From positions 1,741-41,922 of the forward strand of contig DBEH01000001.1 in NCBI GenBank assembly GCA_002294005.1: DNA of 40,182 bases, in the 5' to 3' direction. The notes below the pieces were generated by a model. It worked only from the letters and a program-made list of their open reading frames with translations, made no database searches and was not told the origin of the DNA. Position 1 is the first letter of the stretch; the number at the start of each line of letters is the position of its first letter. This document shows positions 8,545 through 18,415 of this stretch, one piece after another. This stretch comes from Firmicutes bacterium UBA911. GTDB taxonomy: Bacteria; Bacillota; Desulfotomaculia; Desulfotomaculales; Desulforudaceae. The translations under genes and the position numbers were made by a program.

Positions 8545-10899
8545 TCAAAACTCGACCACGGTCACTCCCAGACCACCCTCGCCCCGGTCACCCAGGCGGA
8601 ACGACCGGATGCGGCCGTCGCCCTTCAGGTGGTTCTGGACCGCGGCCCTGAGCACTCCGGTGCCCAACCCGTGAATAATGTACGCCCGCGGCAGGCCGGC
8701 CAGAAACGCTTCGTCCAGGTACTTCTCCAGTTCGGCCAACGCTTCTTCGGCCCGCAGACCGCGCAAGTCCAACTGTATACGCACATCGTCCCGTGTCTTT
8801 TGCACCATGACTGTTCCGGCGGCGGGAGGCGCGCTCCGGGGGGCACAAACACTCCGGCGCACCTCGGCCAGCGGCAGGTTCACCTTGACGGCGCCCACCT
8901 GGACTTGCACCTCGCCGTCCCGGGAAGGACCAAGGGTCACCCCCTGCTGGCCGAAACGCGGGATGAAAACCGCTTCCCCCTCCTCCAGCCGCTCCGGTGC
9001 CCCTTCCACCGTCTCCGGTACCGCCGGATCGGGCAGGACGGCGCCCAGCCGGTCGATGCCCGAACGGGCCTGCTGAATGGCTTGTTCCTTCTCCCGGTTC
9101 GTTCCTGCGTTGATTTGGCGGCGCAATTCCCGGACGATTTCCTCGCTCTCCCGGCGCACCTGCCGGATCAGTTCCTGCGCCTCCAGAACGGCACGCTCCT
9201 TGATCGCCGCCTTCTTATCCAACAGGCTGGCCAGTTCGGCCTCGTAACGTTGTTTCAAGCTCAACGCCTCACGGGCCTCCTGCCCGGCCGCCTCCAGCCG
9301 GCGTTCAGCCTCCTGCCGGGTCTCTTCCAACCGCCGCAGCAGTTCGGCCGTCTGCCGCTGCTCCGGCGCCAGGAAGCTGCGGGCCCCGGAAACGATCGTC
9401 TCCGGCATCCCCAGGCGCAGGGCGATTTCGAAGGCGTAGCTCCGCCCCGGCCGCCCGGTGATCAGGCGGAAGGTGGGTTCGAGGGTCTCCAGGTCAAACT
9501 CGACGCTGGCGTTTTCCACCCGGTCCCGTCCCGTGGCGAACTCCTTCAACTCCCCGTAGTGGGTCGTCACCACCCCCCGCGTCCCCCGGCGGTGGAGTTC
9601 ATCCAGAATCGCCTGGGCGAGCGCCGCCCCTTCGGTCGGATCGGTGCCGGTGCCCAATTCGTCGACCAGCACCAGGCTCTTCGCCCCGACTTGCCCGATG
9701 ATGCCCACCAGGTTGGCCATGTGGGACGAAAACGTGCTCAGGGAGTTCTCGATGCTTTGTTCATCGCCGATATCGGCGAATACCCGGTCAAAGACCCCGA
9801 CCGCGCAGGATGAGGCGGGCACGTGCAGCCCCGACTGCGCCATCAGCACCAGTAGGCCGATGGTCTTTAGGGCCACCGTCTTGCCCCCCGTGTTCGGCCC
9901 GGTCAGCACTAAAAGGTCGAAATCCCGGCCCACGCGCCCGTCGACCGCCACCACGTTTTCGCGGACCAAGGGGTGCCGCGCCCGGCTGAATTCCAGGAAA
10001 GCCCCTTCTTCGAGCAGGGGCGGCACGGCTTTCATCTGCCGGCTCAAGCGGGCCTTCGCCAGTACAAAATCAAAGTGGCCCAGTTGGTCCACCGCCGGCA
10101 GGATCTCTTCGGCGGCCTGAGCCACCGCCGCGGACAGCTCGGTCAGTATCTTGAGTATCTCCTGCTTCTCGGCCGCCTCAAGCCGCCGGAGTTCGTTATT
10201 CTTGTCGACCACGGCCATCGGCTCCACAAACAGGGTGGCCCCGCTGGCCGACTGGTCGTGCACCAGGCCGGGCACCTGACCGCGGTATTCAATCTTCACC
10301 GGGACCACGTAGCGGCCTTCCCGGATGGTGATGATCGGCTCCTGGAGGTGCTTCTGCTGGACGGGCGAACGGATCAGGCGCTCCAGACGCTCCCGCACCT
10401 GGAGGCGGCCCGCCTGGAGGCGGCGGCGCAAGTCGGCCAGGCGGGCGGACGCCCCGTCGGCCACTTCCCCGCCGGGCAGGATGCTCTTCACCAACCGTGC
10501 TTCAAGCTCCGGAAACACAGGCATCGTGCCGGCCAGGCCGGCCAGCAGCGGGTAGCGTTCCCGGCGGTCGGTGCAGAATTTCTTTTGGGTCCGGATCGCA
10601 CCCAGCGTTTGTCCGATCTGAAACAGGGGCCCCCCGTCCAGGACCTGACCCCGCGCCGACCGGCGCACCGGTTCCCGGACGTCGTACCAGCCGCCGAAAT
10701 CAGCGTTGGGTTCCAGCCGCAGGATATTGTGGCCTTCCTCCGTTTCCGCATGGAAACGGCGCACCACGTCAAGGTCCGCCGCGGGCTTGAGCGCCGCCGC
10801 CCGTTCCCGCCCCAGGGCGGAGAGGGTCTGTCCGGCCAAACGCTCCAGGACCTTGTCAAATTCAAGCCGGCCCAGTGTTTTTTCGCACGCCACCGTCAA
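8545..10899 (-). CDS. mutS2: Endonuclease MutS2
   Basis: A protein of 784 residues, the usual length for MutS2. It has an N-terminal coiled/clamp region, a MutS-type ATPase with Walker A GPNTGGKTVALKT (about residue 333), Walker B LVLVDELGTGTDP and the ST(H) segment VVTTHYGELKEFA. A long charged coiled coil (about 515-600) leads to a C-terminal Smr nuclease domain (about 705-784) with LDLRGLRAEEA and the HGLGTGVLR motif. MutS2 acts on DNA recombination intermediates and, in Bacillus, on collided ribosomes; it lacks the mismatch-recognition domain. The start is a TTG (10897-10899) right after the stop of the upstream gene; a GTG two codons later is an alternative. The two genes are probably co-transcribed. 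Confidence 0.95.
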   Translation of the reverse strand: MTVACEKTLGRLEFDKVLERLAGQTLSALGRERAAALKPAADLDVVRRFHAETEEGHNILRLEPNADFGGWYDVREPVRRSARGQVLDGGPLFQIGQTLGAIRTQKKFCTDRRERYPLLAGLAGTMPVFPELEARLVKSILPGGEVADGASARLADLRRRLQAGRLQVRERLERLIRSPVQQKHLQEPIITIREGRYVVPVKIEYRGQVPGLVHDQSASGATLFVEPMAVVDKNNELRRLEAAEKQEILKILTELSAAVAQAAEEILPAVDQLGHFDFVLAKARLSRQMKAVPPLLEEGAFLEFSRARHPLVRENVVAVDGRVGRDFDLLVLTGPNTGGKTVALKTIGLLVLMAQSGLHVPASSCAVGVFDRVFADIGDEQSIENSLSTFSSHMANLVGIIGQVGAKSLVLVDELGTGTDPTEGAALAQAILDELHRRGTRGVVTTHYGELKEFATGRDRVENASVEFDLETLEPTFRLITGRPGRSYAFEIALRLGMPETIVSGARSFLAPEQRQTAELLRRLEETRQEAERRLEAAGQEAREALSLKQRYEAELASLLDKKAAIKERAVLEAQELIRQVRRESEEIVRELRRQINAGTNREKEQAIQQARSGIDRLGAVLPDPAVPETVEGAPERLEEGEAVFIPRFGQQGVTLGPSRDGEVQVQVGAVKVNLPLAEVRRSVCAPRSAPPAAGTVMVQKTRDDVRIQLDLRGLRAEEALAELEKYLDEAFLAGLPRAYIIHGLGTGVLRAAVQNHLKGDGRIRSFRLGDRGEGGLGVTVVEF

Positions 10900-10902
10900 C
10901 TC

Positions 10903-13428
10903 TTAGAGCACCCCGCGAAAATAGTGTCCGGTAGTCAGCCCCTGAGGGCTCATTCGCTCCAGGCGTTCCCGGTAGTGGGCAGGCACCTGCCAATCCGGGC
11001 CCCGGGTCCGGCTCAGATCGATGACTTCCCGGTAGATCCGGACCGCGCCGTCGACGTAAGCGGCGTCCTGAAGCCGGCCTTCCACCCGGAGCGCCGCCAC
11101 TCCGCACCGGATCAGCTCCGGGACCTGGTCAACCACACAAAGGTCCTTGGCGTTAAAGACGTGCATCCGGCAGTCGTGGTCCACGCCCACCGGAAACAAG
11201 AGGCCCAAACGATCTTCTAGGGCAAAACGCCCGGAACGGCACGCCACCGAGCACCCGTTCCCATCCCCGAGGCCAAGCACCCCGCCCACAACGCAGTATT
11301 CGGAGACCAGCACCGGCAGAGCACCATGCACCAGGACTTCCACCGGAACCCGAGCCTTGCCCGTCATCTCCCGGATTTGTTCCAGGGTCAGTTCGGGGGA
11401 CAGGGTCACCCCGGCGGCTCCCAGCCCGGCGCAAAGGGACACGGTCAAACTGTTGAAAATGTTCAGGGGGAAATCCGCCAGCACCCGCTGGTGCGGGCCG
11501 GTCATCCGGAAGACCCCCGGGTTTGGGGCCAACACTCCGGACGCCCCGGAAGCCCCGGCCTCCTCCAACAGGCGCTCCCAGCGGGGCTTTTCCCGGTCCC
11601 TCAGGATTCGCGGAAGCCACAGCAGCAGGTCGGCGCCGTGCCGGCGGCACACCGCCGCCGCCTCACTGATCTCTTCCGTCCCGGGAAAACCGGGCGACCC
11701 CAGACCTTCCCCCGGAAAGTATACCACATCCGCTCCGGCCCCGGCAGCCGCCCGGACTCCGTCCAGCGCCCCCACGGCTACGGATAACAGGGTATGCCGC
11801 GATTCGGCCCGGGTACGGCCAAACGTGAGCGCCTGGAGATATGGCTTGACCCGGTCCGCCGGGTCACCGGTGACCGGCACCGCTGGCTTGCTCCGGGCCG
11901 CTCTCGCCGCGGCCAGCAATTCCAGGGCTTCACGCCGGACCTCGTTGATGTCGCTTACGGGAAGCATGATCTCCCCTTCGATCCGGCATTCGAGTTCTCC
12001 CAGAATGAACGGGGTATTCCCCAACCGGCTGAACTGCTTTTCCAAAAACGCCGCGGTGAGCGGCCGTTTCTCGGCCCGGACGGCCGCCACCTTGCCCCGC
12101 GCTCCCGCCGAAATGCCTCCGGGATCGGTGACCTTAAGCTCAAGGGGAACACCCTCGCGCACCCGGACTTCAAACCGCAGGGGGAGGCCTATTAACTCCC
12201 GCCCCGAGGCGAAACTCTCCCGGGCCCGGCGTTCCAGCCGGGCATCCACCGTCTTGAAGACCCGGTCGCCCGGCTGTACACGGCCGCCCACGCGGATGGA
12301 AACCTCAATCCCTCCGGACGCCTCTTCCACCAGCCGGCCGTTCACCCTCATTTCCCGCACCGGTACCGATATCCGGCCGCCTTTGGTCACCCACACCTCA
12401 ACGGTGTCCCCCAGCCGCAACGGCTCTTCCAGCGCGATTACCGCCGCGCCCGTGTCCGGCTGGTGACGCCGGACCCGGCCCACGGCCAGACCCCGGTGAC
12501 TCGGCCGCGTATAAGCCATGAGCGCCCGGCCGGCCCGGCCGGAACAATAGCCGTCTGTGTAGCCGCGGTTGAAAACCTGGAGCAACTCCCGCCGCTCCTC
12601 GGCGGTGATTTCGAAAGCGTGAGCGGCCGCACGGTCCAGAAGCGTCCGGTACACCCGGACCACGGTGGCCACGTATTCCGGGCGCCGTATTCGCCCCTCG
12701 ATTTTCAACCCGTCCACCCCGGCCCGGATCAATTCCGGCAGCCGCCCGGCGAGGTTCAGGTCCCGGGGGCTCAAAAGATGACGTCCCGGCGGCTCCACGG
12801 CAACCGGCGCCCCGTCCCGGTGCAACACATACGGGAGGCGGCAGGGCTGGGCGCACCGGCCCCGGTTGCCGCTCCGGGCCCCAACCAGGCTCGAGAAGAG
12901 ACACTGCCCGGAATAGGAGACGCAGAGGGCTCCGTGGGCGAAGACTTCCACCTCCATCCCGGTCTCCCGTTTCAGGCCGGCGATTTCGTCCAGGGTCAGT
13001 TCCCTGGCCAGCACCACGCGCCGAACACCCAGTTCCTTGAACAACTCGAGCGTGGGCCGGTTGTGGGCGGTGGTCTGGGTACTGGCGTGCACGGTCAGGC
13101 CCGGAATCAGGTCCGCAATCAGCTGCATCAGCCCCAGGTCCTGGACGATAACGGCGTCCACCCCGGTGTTGTACAAGAAACCGAGCAACCGGGCGGCATC
13201 GCCCAGTTCCCGGTCCGACACCAGGGTGTTTACGGTCGCGTATACTTTCACCTCCCGGACGTGGGCGTAGTCCACCGCCCGGGAGAGCTCCAGCGGTTCG
13301 AAGTTGGCTGCGGATTGGCGGGCGCTGAACGCGGTGGCGCCCAGATAGACGGCGTCAGCCCCGTTCTGGACGGCCGCCGTCAGCGAATCCCAATCGCCGG
13401 CTGGGGCCAGCAGCTCCGGCCCGGTCAT
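10903..13428 (-). CDS. Peptidase U32 family protein (DUF3656-containing, RlhA/TrhP-like)
   Basis: A protein of 841 residues. The N-terminal half is a U32 domain: ELLAPAGDWDSLTAAVQNGADAVYLG, then AHGALCVSYSGQCLFSSLVGARSGNRGRCAQPCR with the Cys cluster typical of the family. A middle DUF3656-like segment is followed by a second U32-like part (VYFPGEGLGSPG; GDGNGCSVACRSG). Named relatives (RlhA, TrhP/YrrO) hydroxylate rRNA or tRNA rather than cleave protein, and the conserved cysteines probably hold an Fe-S cluster. The label peptidase is therefore historical. The start ATG follows GGAGGGTGAGAG. It is 3 bases from mutS2 and 27 bases from the Nif3-like gene, so all three probably form one operon. 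Confidence 0.9.
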   Translation of the reverse strand: MTGPELLAPAGDWDSLTAAVQNGADAVYLGATAFSARQSAANFEPLELSRAVDYAHVREVKVYATVNTLVSDRELGDAARLLGFLYNTGVDAVIVQDLGLMQLIADLIPGLTVHASTQTTAHNRPTLELFKELGVRRVVLARELTLDEIAGLKRETGMEVEVFAHGALCVSYSGQCLFSSLVGARSGNRGRCAQPCRLPYVLHRDGAPVAVEPPGRHLLSPRDLNLAGRLPELIRAGVDGLKIEGRIRRPEYVATVVRVYRTLLDRAAAHAFEITAEERRELLQVFNRGYTDGYCSGRAGRALMAYTRPSHRGLAVGRVRRHQPDTGAAVIALEEPLRLGDTVEVWVTKGGRISVPVREMRVNGRLVEEASGGIEVSIRVGGRVQPGDRVFKTVDARLERRARESFASGRELIGLPLRFEVRVREGVPLELKVTDPGGISAGARGKVAAVRAEKRPLTAAFLEKQFSRLGNTPFILGELECRIEGEIMLPVSDINEVRREALELLAAARAARSKPAVPVTGDPADRVKPYLQALTFGRTRAESRHTLLSVAVGALDGVRAAAGAGADVVYFPGEGLGSPGFPGTEEISEAAAVCRRHGADLLLWLPRILRDREKPRWERLLEEAGASGASGVLAPNPGVFRMTGPHQRVLADFPLNIFNSLTVSLCAGLGAAGVTLSPELTLEQIREMTGKARVPVEVLVHGALPVLVSEYCVVGGVLGLGDGNGCSVACRSGRFALEDRLGLLFPVGVDHDCRMHVFNAKDLCVVDQVPELIRCGVAALRVEGRLQDAAYVDGAVRIYREVIDLSRTRGPDWQVPAHYRERLERMSPQGLTTGHYFRGVL

Positions 13429-13455
13429 CTCTCACCCTCCGTGTTCAGGACGCTT

Positions 13456-14418
13456 TTACTGTTCCGCCGCGCGGTTCACCCGCAGGAGACCCGCGCAGGG
13501 CACGGTCTCAATGCCGTGCCGGGCAAGTTCATCGAGGAAAAGGTTTAAACCCAGGGAGTCACTGGCCATATGCCCGGCGACCACCACCTGGACGTGGTTT
13601 GTTTCCGCCTCCTTGCGGTGTTTCTCGCTGATGTGCATCACCACCAGGGTGCCCACCCCGGCGTTGGCCAACCGGGCGTAGGCGTCTTCCGAACCTCCGG
13701 TGCCGCCGGTCATGTCGACCACGATTTTGCCGGCACGCCGTTCGGGGCTGCCGATCACGATCGTGGGCCCGGCATTCAGGGATACGGCTTCCTTGTACTC
13801 GGGCACTTCCTTGAGGGTTTTCAGGAGGTCTTTCAAGGTTTCGGGCCGGCGTTCATCCAGGTACTTCTGGAGGAAATCGTGGACCAGGTTGTCGGCGGTG
13901 GTGTGCAGGCACATAAAAGGGATATCCAAGATCCGGGCCGCGTCCACGGCCCGGTTGTGGTTCAGCGGCAGGAGGCCCCGTTTCACCTCGCTGATCCGCG
14001 AGGCCAGGATTCCTTCGGCGATGTTGATGGGCACCCCCAGACGAGCCAGCACATCTTCCTGGAGATGCATCACTTCGTGCAACGACGCCAGCGCTTTGCC
14101 TTCCGGATGGTGCGTGATCACCAGGTCGATTGAGCGGCCGCGTTCTCGCAAACGGTCGGCCAACAAAAGCTCGCCCACCTCCATGTCCACTCCGGCCAGC
14201 ACCCGGCGCACCAGCGTTTCGGGGTCACCGTACAAGATCCGGGTGTCCGGGTAGGGGTTCGTCAACCGCTCCTGATCGAACTCGTCGCGCTCCTCCTCTT
14301 TAAGCCCCGCAAGCCGCTCCCTTTCCCGGGCCAGAACCTTTTCCGCCCCTTCCAACCCCCGTGGGTCATGTTCCATGCCCCTTTTTACCGCCAAGGTGTA
14401 TATCTCGCCGATGTTCAT
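13456..14418 (-). CDS. Nif3-like dinuclear metal centre protein
   Basis: A protein of 320 residues related to the NIF3/YqfO family, which forms ring-shaped oligomers with a two-metal site. The signs are LLLADRLRERGRSIDLVITHHPEGKAL with the HH pair, the later VVDMTGGTGGSEDAYARLANAGVGTLVVMHISEKH, and VVVAGHMASDSLG. The molecular function of the family is not firmly known. The N-terminus (MNIGEIYTLAVKRGMEHDPRG) differs from common Nif3 proteins, so it may be a separate subfamily. The ATG at 14416-14418 follows AAAGGAGGAAG at a somewhat long distance. The upstream frame has no other good start. It leads the minus-strand run with the U32 protein and mutS2. Confidence 0.85.
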   Translation of the reverse strand: MNIGEIYTLAVKRGMEHDPRGLEGAEKVLARERERLAGLKEEERDEFDQERLTNPYPDTRILYGDPETLVRRVLAGVDMEVGELLLADRLRERGRSIDLVITHHPEGKALASLHEVMHLQEDVLARLGVPINIAEGILASRISEVKRGLLPLNHNRAVDAARILDIPFMCLHTTADNLVHDFLQKYLDERRPETLKDLLKTLKEVPEYKEAVSLNAGPTIVIGSPERRAGKIVVDMTGGTGGSEDAYARLANAGVGTLVVMHISEKHRKEAETNHVQVVVAGHMASDSLGLNLFLDELARHGIETVPCAGLLRVNRAAEQ

Positions 14419-14558
14419 TCCCGAGAGTCTTCCTCCTTTCAGGCTTCGGCACTCGAAACTCAAAGCCTATGTTCTCCAGGGCCTTAACCTAGTTTATCCA
14501 AAAACGCTGTCTTTTTGGACGACTGCAAACAAAAAAGAGGACCCGGCACGCCCCCCCC

Positions 14559-14580
14559 AAAAAAATCCCTCCGGCAAGGA
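14559..14580 (-). terminator. Intrinsic terminator after zapA
   Basis: Three bases after the zapA stop, the minus strand reads TCCTT-GCCGG-AGGGA and then seven T. The short 5-bp stem with a 5-base loop and clean T run fits an intrinsic terminator ending pheS-pheT-zapA. A run of eight C and seven A on the plus strand (14551-14565) lies here. The rest of 14419-14558 shows no gene. Confidence 0.65.
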
Positions 14581-14583
14581 ACG

Positions 14584-14856
14584 CTACTTTTTCTTCCTTT
14601 CCTGATCTTCCCCCTCGATCATTTTCACCAGAGCGTCATAGCTCTCCTGCAGACGTTTCAACTCATCAGCCAGATTAACGGCGGCCAGAATCGCCGCCGT
14701 GGTCATTGGGATGCGGGCGTGGCGGTTACCGATATCCCGAACCCTCTCGTCAACCTCCTGGGCAATGCGGCGGATATAGTCCGGGGGCCTGTCCCCCCGA
14801 AGAACGTAACGTTCCCCAAGAATCTCAACCTCGACCCTGCTCGTGGGCCCGGCCAT
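14584..14856 (-). CDS. zapA: Cell division protein ZapA
   Basis: A small protein of 90 residues. The N-terminal part (RVEVEILGERYVLRGDRPPDYIRRIAQEVDERV) is the ZapA core, and the C-terminal half (TTAAILAAVNLADELKRLQESYDALVKM) is an amphipathic helix typical of the ZapA coiled coil. ZapA bundles FtsZ filaments and helps the division ring form. The length suits the Firmicute form. The start ATG follows GGGGAGGAGATTGCG. It is 28 bases after pheT. The pheT-zapA order is common in Firmicutes and supports the assignment. Confidence 0.9.
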   Translation of the reverse strand: MAGPTSRVEVEILGERYVLRGDRPPDYIRRIAQEVDERVRDIGNRHARIPMTTAAILAAVNLADELKRLQESYDALVKMIEGEDQERKKK

Positions 14857-14884
14857 CGCAATCTCCTCCCCGTCGGTTCAGGAA

Positions 14885-17287
14885 CTATGCCCGCAACTGG
14901 GCGCCATACGCGTCTTCCAGGACCCGGACGATTTCGTTGAGGTGCGGGCCCACCTCTTCGTCCGTCAGCGTACGGTCATCGGCCCGGAAAAGGAGGGAAA
15001 AGCCCAGGTTGCGGAAACCCTCCCGGATTTGACGTCCTTCGTAAACGTCAAAAAGGTGCAGTTCCCGGAGCAACTCCCCACCCGCCCGCCGGATCAGGGC
15101 CGTCACCTCAAGGGCGGGGATGTCTTTTCCAATCACCAAGGCCAGGTCGCGTTCCACGCCCGGGAAACGCGGCAGCGGGACAAAGGCGGGCGTTTTTTTA
15201 TCCATGGCCAGCACCAGGTTCAGATCAATCTCGGCGGCCACTACGCCCGGGGGCAGGTCGTACGCCTCGAGCACCTCCGGGTGCAGCTCTCCGATAATGC
15301 CGAGGTCCGTTTCCCCGGCACGCAGGCGCGCGGTCCGCCCCGGGTGAAACGAAGGTTCATTCTGCTCCGCCGTAAAGACGAGCGGGCCGAGGCCGATTTC
15401 CCGGGCCAGGTTTTCCATGACGCCCTTCAGAAAGAAGAAATCGAGCGGCTCAGGCCTTTTGCGCCAACCGGCCGGCGTACGCCCCATCAGCGCCGCGGCC
15501 AAGCGCAGGCGCTCCTCGGGCAAGAGCGCGCTATCGCGGGGACGGTAAACCCGGCCCGTTTCGAACAGGGCGGCGTCGGTGTTCCGCCGCTGGTAGTTGC
15601 GGGCCAGAACGTCCAGCAGGCTGGGATAAAGCAGGGTGCGCATCTCGGTCTGTTCTTCGTTCAGAGGGTTTCGCAACCGCACCGTCCGGCGATACTTAGA
15701 ATCGCCGGGCAGCCGCAACCGGTCGAAAACCTTACGGTTGGTGAAGGTGTAGGTGACGACTTCGGTCAGCCCGCACGCCACCAGCAGTTGCTTGAGCCTG
15801 GACTCCAAAACCTGAGCCCCGGTCCGAACTCCCGGGACGGTCTCACCGAAGGGCAGGCTGTCGGGTATTTGCTGGTAGCCGTGGACCCGGGCGACCTCCT
15901 CGATCAGGTCTATCTCCCGTGAAATGTCAGTCCGGTGGGACGGAACGCGCACCAGGAACCGGCCTTCGGATATCCGCGGGGCGAATTCGAGCCGTTCCAG
16001 AATGTCCCGGGTGGTCTTAGTCGGCACAGCCAGGCCCAGTATTTCCTCCACGCGTTCCGGCCGCACAATAATCGTCCGGGGCGCATAGGGTTCCGGGTAA
16101 ACGTCAACGGCGCCCGCCGCGGCACGGCCGGCGCCGATGGCCTGCATGAGTTCCAACGCCCGGTCGGCCGCCGTCAGGCACCCTTCCGGGTCAACCCCCT
16201 TTTCAAAGCGCGTGGCGGCTTCCGAGCGCAAACCGAGCGCGCGGGAAGTCCGCCGGATACTGACCGGATCAAAATAGGCCGACTCCAATAGGACCCGCTT
16301 GGTGTCCGCAGTCACCTCCGAGTCCAGACCGCCCATAACGCCGGCGATGCCGATGACCGTCCGGGGGTCGGTGATCAAAAGCATGTCCGGAGCAAGAGCC
16401 CGCTCGTTGCCGTCCAAGGATACCAGCGTCTCCCCGGCACGGGCCCGGCGCACAATGACGTGGGCGCTATGCACGGCGTCGTAATCAAAAGCATGCTGAG
16501 GCTGTCCCCGCTCCAGCATTACGTAGTTGGTGACGTCCACGATATTGCTGATCGGCCTTAGACCGGCCGCAAACAGCCGGGTCCGCATCCAAAGCGGCGA
16601 GGGTCCGACCCGGACGTCGACCAGCACCCGGGCCACGTAGCGGCCGCAGAGGCGCGGATCTTCGATGTCCACCCGGGCCATGCGCGCGGCCCGAAGGTCC
16701 AGTTCCGGAAAGGCCGGTTTTTCGCGTTTCAGGGGTTTTGCCAGCAGGGTGGCCGCCTCCCGGGCCACACCGAACACCGACAGGCAGTCGCCCCGGTTAG
16801 GGGTCAGGTCCAGTTCCAGGATCTCGTCGTCCAGTCCCAGAACGGGGCCCGCGTCCACACCCACCGGGGTATCCGGGGGCAGGATCAGAATGCCTTCGTG
16901 GTCGTCACCGATGCCCAGTTCGTCGGCGGCACACATCATCCCCCGGGATTCCACACCCCGGAATTTGGCCCGCCTGATAGTCAAACCACCGGCCAGGACC
17001 GCCCCCAGCGGGGCTGCCGGGACGACATCACCGACCTTGAAGTTCGCAGCACCCGTAACGATCTGCAGGGTTTCCCCGCCGATGTCCACCATGGCGACCA
17101 GAAGCCGGTCGGCGTTGGGGTGCGGCTGCACCTCCGCCACCTTGCCGGTGACCACGCCCGAAACGCCCGCACTTGGTTTGCCAATCCGGTCGACGGCCAC
17201 TCCGGCCAAAGTCAGGCGGTCGGCCAACTCCGCGGTGGTCACCGGAACATCCACAAATTCCTTGAGCCAATTAACCGAAACCCGCAC
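14885..17287 (-). CDS. pheT: Phenylalanyl-tRNA synthetase beta subunit
   Basis: A protein of 800 residues, full length for bacterial PheT. In order: the N-terminal MRVSVNWLKEFVDVP, an EMAP/OB-like tRNA-binding domain (GVVTGKVAEVQPHPNADRLLVAMVDIG), the B3/B4 editing domain (LDLTPNRGDCLSVFGVARE ... DVTNYVMLERGQPQHAFD), the B5 domain, a catalytic-like core, and the C-terminal anticodon-binding domain (PLPRFPGVERDLALVIGKDIPA ... LTDEEVGPHLNEIVRVLEDAYGAQLR). With PheS it forms the heterotetramer that charges tRNA-Phe. The start is a GTG at 17285-17287 with AAGGAGG upstream; an ATG between them is out of frame. It follows pheS by 34 bases. Confidence 0.97.
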   Translation of the reverse strand: MRVSVNWLKEFVDVPVTTAELADRLTLAGVAVDRIGKPSAGVSGVVTGKVAEVQPHPNADRLLVAMVDIGGETLQIVTGAANFKVGDVVPAAPLGAVLAGGLTIRRAKFRGVESRGMMCAADELGIGDDHEGILILPPDTPVGVDAGPVLGLDDEILELDLTPNRGDCLSVFGVAREAATLLAKPLKREKPAFPELDLRAARMARVDIEDPRLCGRYVARVLVDVRVGPSPLWMRTRLFAAGLRPISNIVDVTNYVMLERGQPQHAFDYDAVHSAHVIVRRARAGETLVSLDGNERALAPDMLLITDPRTVIGIAGVMGGLDSEVTADTKRVLLESAYFDPVSIRRTSRALGLRSEAATRFEKGVDPEGCLTAADRALELMQAIGAGRAAAGAVDVYPEPYAPRTIIVRPERVEEILGLAVPTKTTRDILERLEFAPRISEGRFLVRVPSHRTDISREIDLIEEVARVHGYQQIPDSLPFGETVPGVRTGAQVLESRLKQLLVACGLTEVVTYTFTNRKVFDRLRLPGDSKYRRTVRLRNPLNEEQTEMRTLLYPSLLDVLARNYQRRNTDAALFETGRVYRPRDSALLPEERLRLAAALMGRTPAGWRKRPEPLDFFFLKGVMENLAREIGLGPLVFTAEQNEPSFHPGRTARLRAGETDLGIIGELHPEVLEAYDLPPGVVAAEIDLNLVLAMDKKTPAFVPLPRFPGVERDLALVIGKDIPALEVTALIRRAGGELLRELHLFDVYEGRQIREGFRNLGFSLLFRADDRTLTDEEVGPHLNEIVRVLEDAYGAQLRA

Positions 17288-17321
17288 GCGGGCATAAGCC
17301 TCCTTGTCGGATGCCGAAACT

Positions 17322-18341
17322 CTAGAATTGATTCAAAAAACGAAGGTCGTTGTCGAAGAAAAGACGGATGTTGTCGATACCATATTTGAGCATGGCCACC
17401 CGCTCAATACCCATCCCGAACGCGAAACCGCTCACCTCCTCGGCGTCGTATCCCGCCACCTCCAGCACCCGGGGATGGATCATCCCCGCACCAAGAATCT
17501 CCAGCCAGCCGGTGTGGGAACACACCCGGCACCCATCACCCCCGCAGATCACGCACGAAATGTCCACCTCGGCGCTCGGTTCGGTGAAGGGGAAAAAGCT
17601 CGGCCGGAAACGCATCCGGCGTTCACCGAACATCTCCCGCACGAAGTGGACCAGCGTCCCCTTCAGATCACCCAAGGTAATGCGGGTGTCTACCGCGAAC
17701 CCCTCAACCTGGTTAAACATCGGGGAGTGGGTGGCGTCGTCGTCTTCCCGGTACACTTTGCCGGGCGCAATAATTCGGACCGGAACCCCAGGCGCCGTCT
17801 TCTCGAAGGTCCGGACCTGTACCGGTGAAGTATGGGTCCTGAGCAGCACCTCGTCGGTGATGAAGAAGGTGTCCTGCATATCGCGCGCCGGGTGGTCTTT
17901 GGGGAAATTGAGCGCCTCGAAATTATAGTATTCCAGCTCGACCTCCGGCCCCTCCACGATCTGGTAGCCAAGACCCAGAAAGATATCCTCTATTTCGGTG
18001 CGCACTCTGGTCAAGGGATGCATACCGCCCAGGTGGGGAAGCACTCCGGGCAAAGTGACGTCGATCCGTTCGGCCGCCAGCCTGGCCGCCTTTTCCTCCT
18101 GCTTCAAAAAGGCGCTTCTGGCGGCGAGGGCCTGTTCGAGGCGCTCCTTTGATTCGTTGGCCAACTTGCCCACCACCGGGCGCTCAGCGGCCGACAGCGA
18201 ACCCATACCTCTTAAGACCTGGGTCAGGACGCCCTTTTTCCCGAGGTACCTGATGCGCGCCTCTTCGACAGCCTCTGCGCTGGAAGCAGCCGCAATCACC
18301 TTTAGAGCTTCCTCGACAACCTCGGCCAACCTTTCCCGCAT
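17322..18341 (-). CDS. pheS: Phenylalanyl-tRNA synthetase alpha subunit
   Basis: A protein of 339 residues, the normal PheS length. An N-terminal coiled coil (MRERLAEVVEEALKVI) binds tRNA. The class II catalytic domain follows, with HPLTRVRTEIEDIFLGLGYQIVEGPEVE, DHPARDMQDTFFI, RTHTSPVQVRTFE and the end AGMIHPRVLEVAGYD ... GFAFGMGIERVAMLKYGI. It activates phenylalanine and transfers it to tRNA-Phe together with PheT. I chose the ATG at 18339-18341, which has CGGAG 7 bases upstream and matches family starts; the frame is open further upstream but is not family-like there. A promoter, a leader ORF and a terminator lie in the preceding 270 bases, which suggests attenuation. Confidence 0.97.
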   Translation of the reverse strand: MRERLAEVVEEALKVIAAASSAEAVEEARIRYLGKKGVLTQVLRGMGSLSAAERPVVGKLANESKERLEQALAARSAFLKQEEKAARLAAERIDVTLPGVLPHLGGMHPLTRVRTEIEDIFLGLGYQIVEGPEVELEYYNFEALNFPKDHPARDMQDTFFITDEVLLRTHTSPVQVRTFEKTAPGVPVRIIAPGKVYREDDDATHSPMFNQVEGFAVDTRITLGDLKGTLVHFVREMFGERRMRFRPSFFPFTEPSAEVDISCVICGGDGCRVCSHTGWLEILGAGMIHPRVLEVAGYDAEEVSGFAFGMGIERVAMLKYGIDNIRLFFDNDLRFLNQF

Positions 18342-18415
18342 CGCGCTACTCCGATCCCCCTTCAAGTACTCTTTTTCTAGTTTAACCCTGAAAATTCCTT
18401 TTGTGCGCCCACCCA

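Noticed and set aside
8431..11220. Long plus-strand ORFs opposite mutS2
   Set aside because: They are antisense shadows of a well-recognised gene, with Pro/Arg/His-rich composition.
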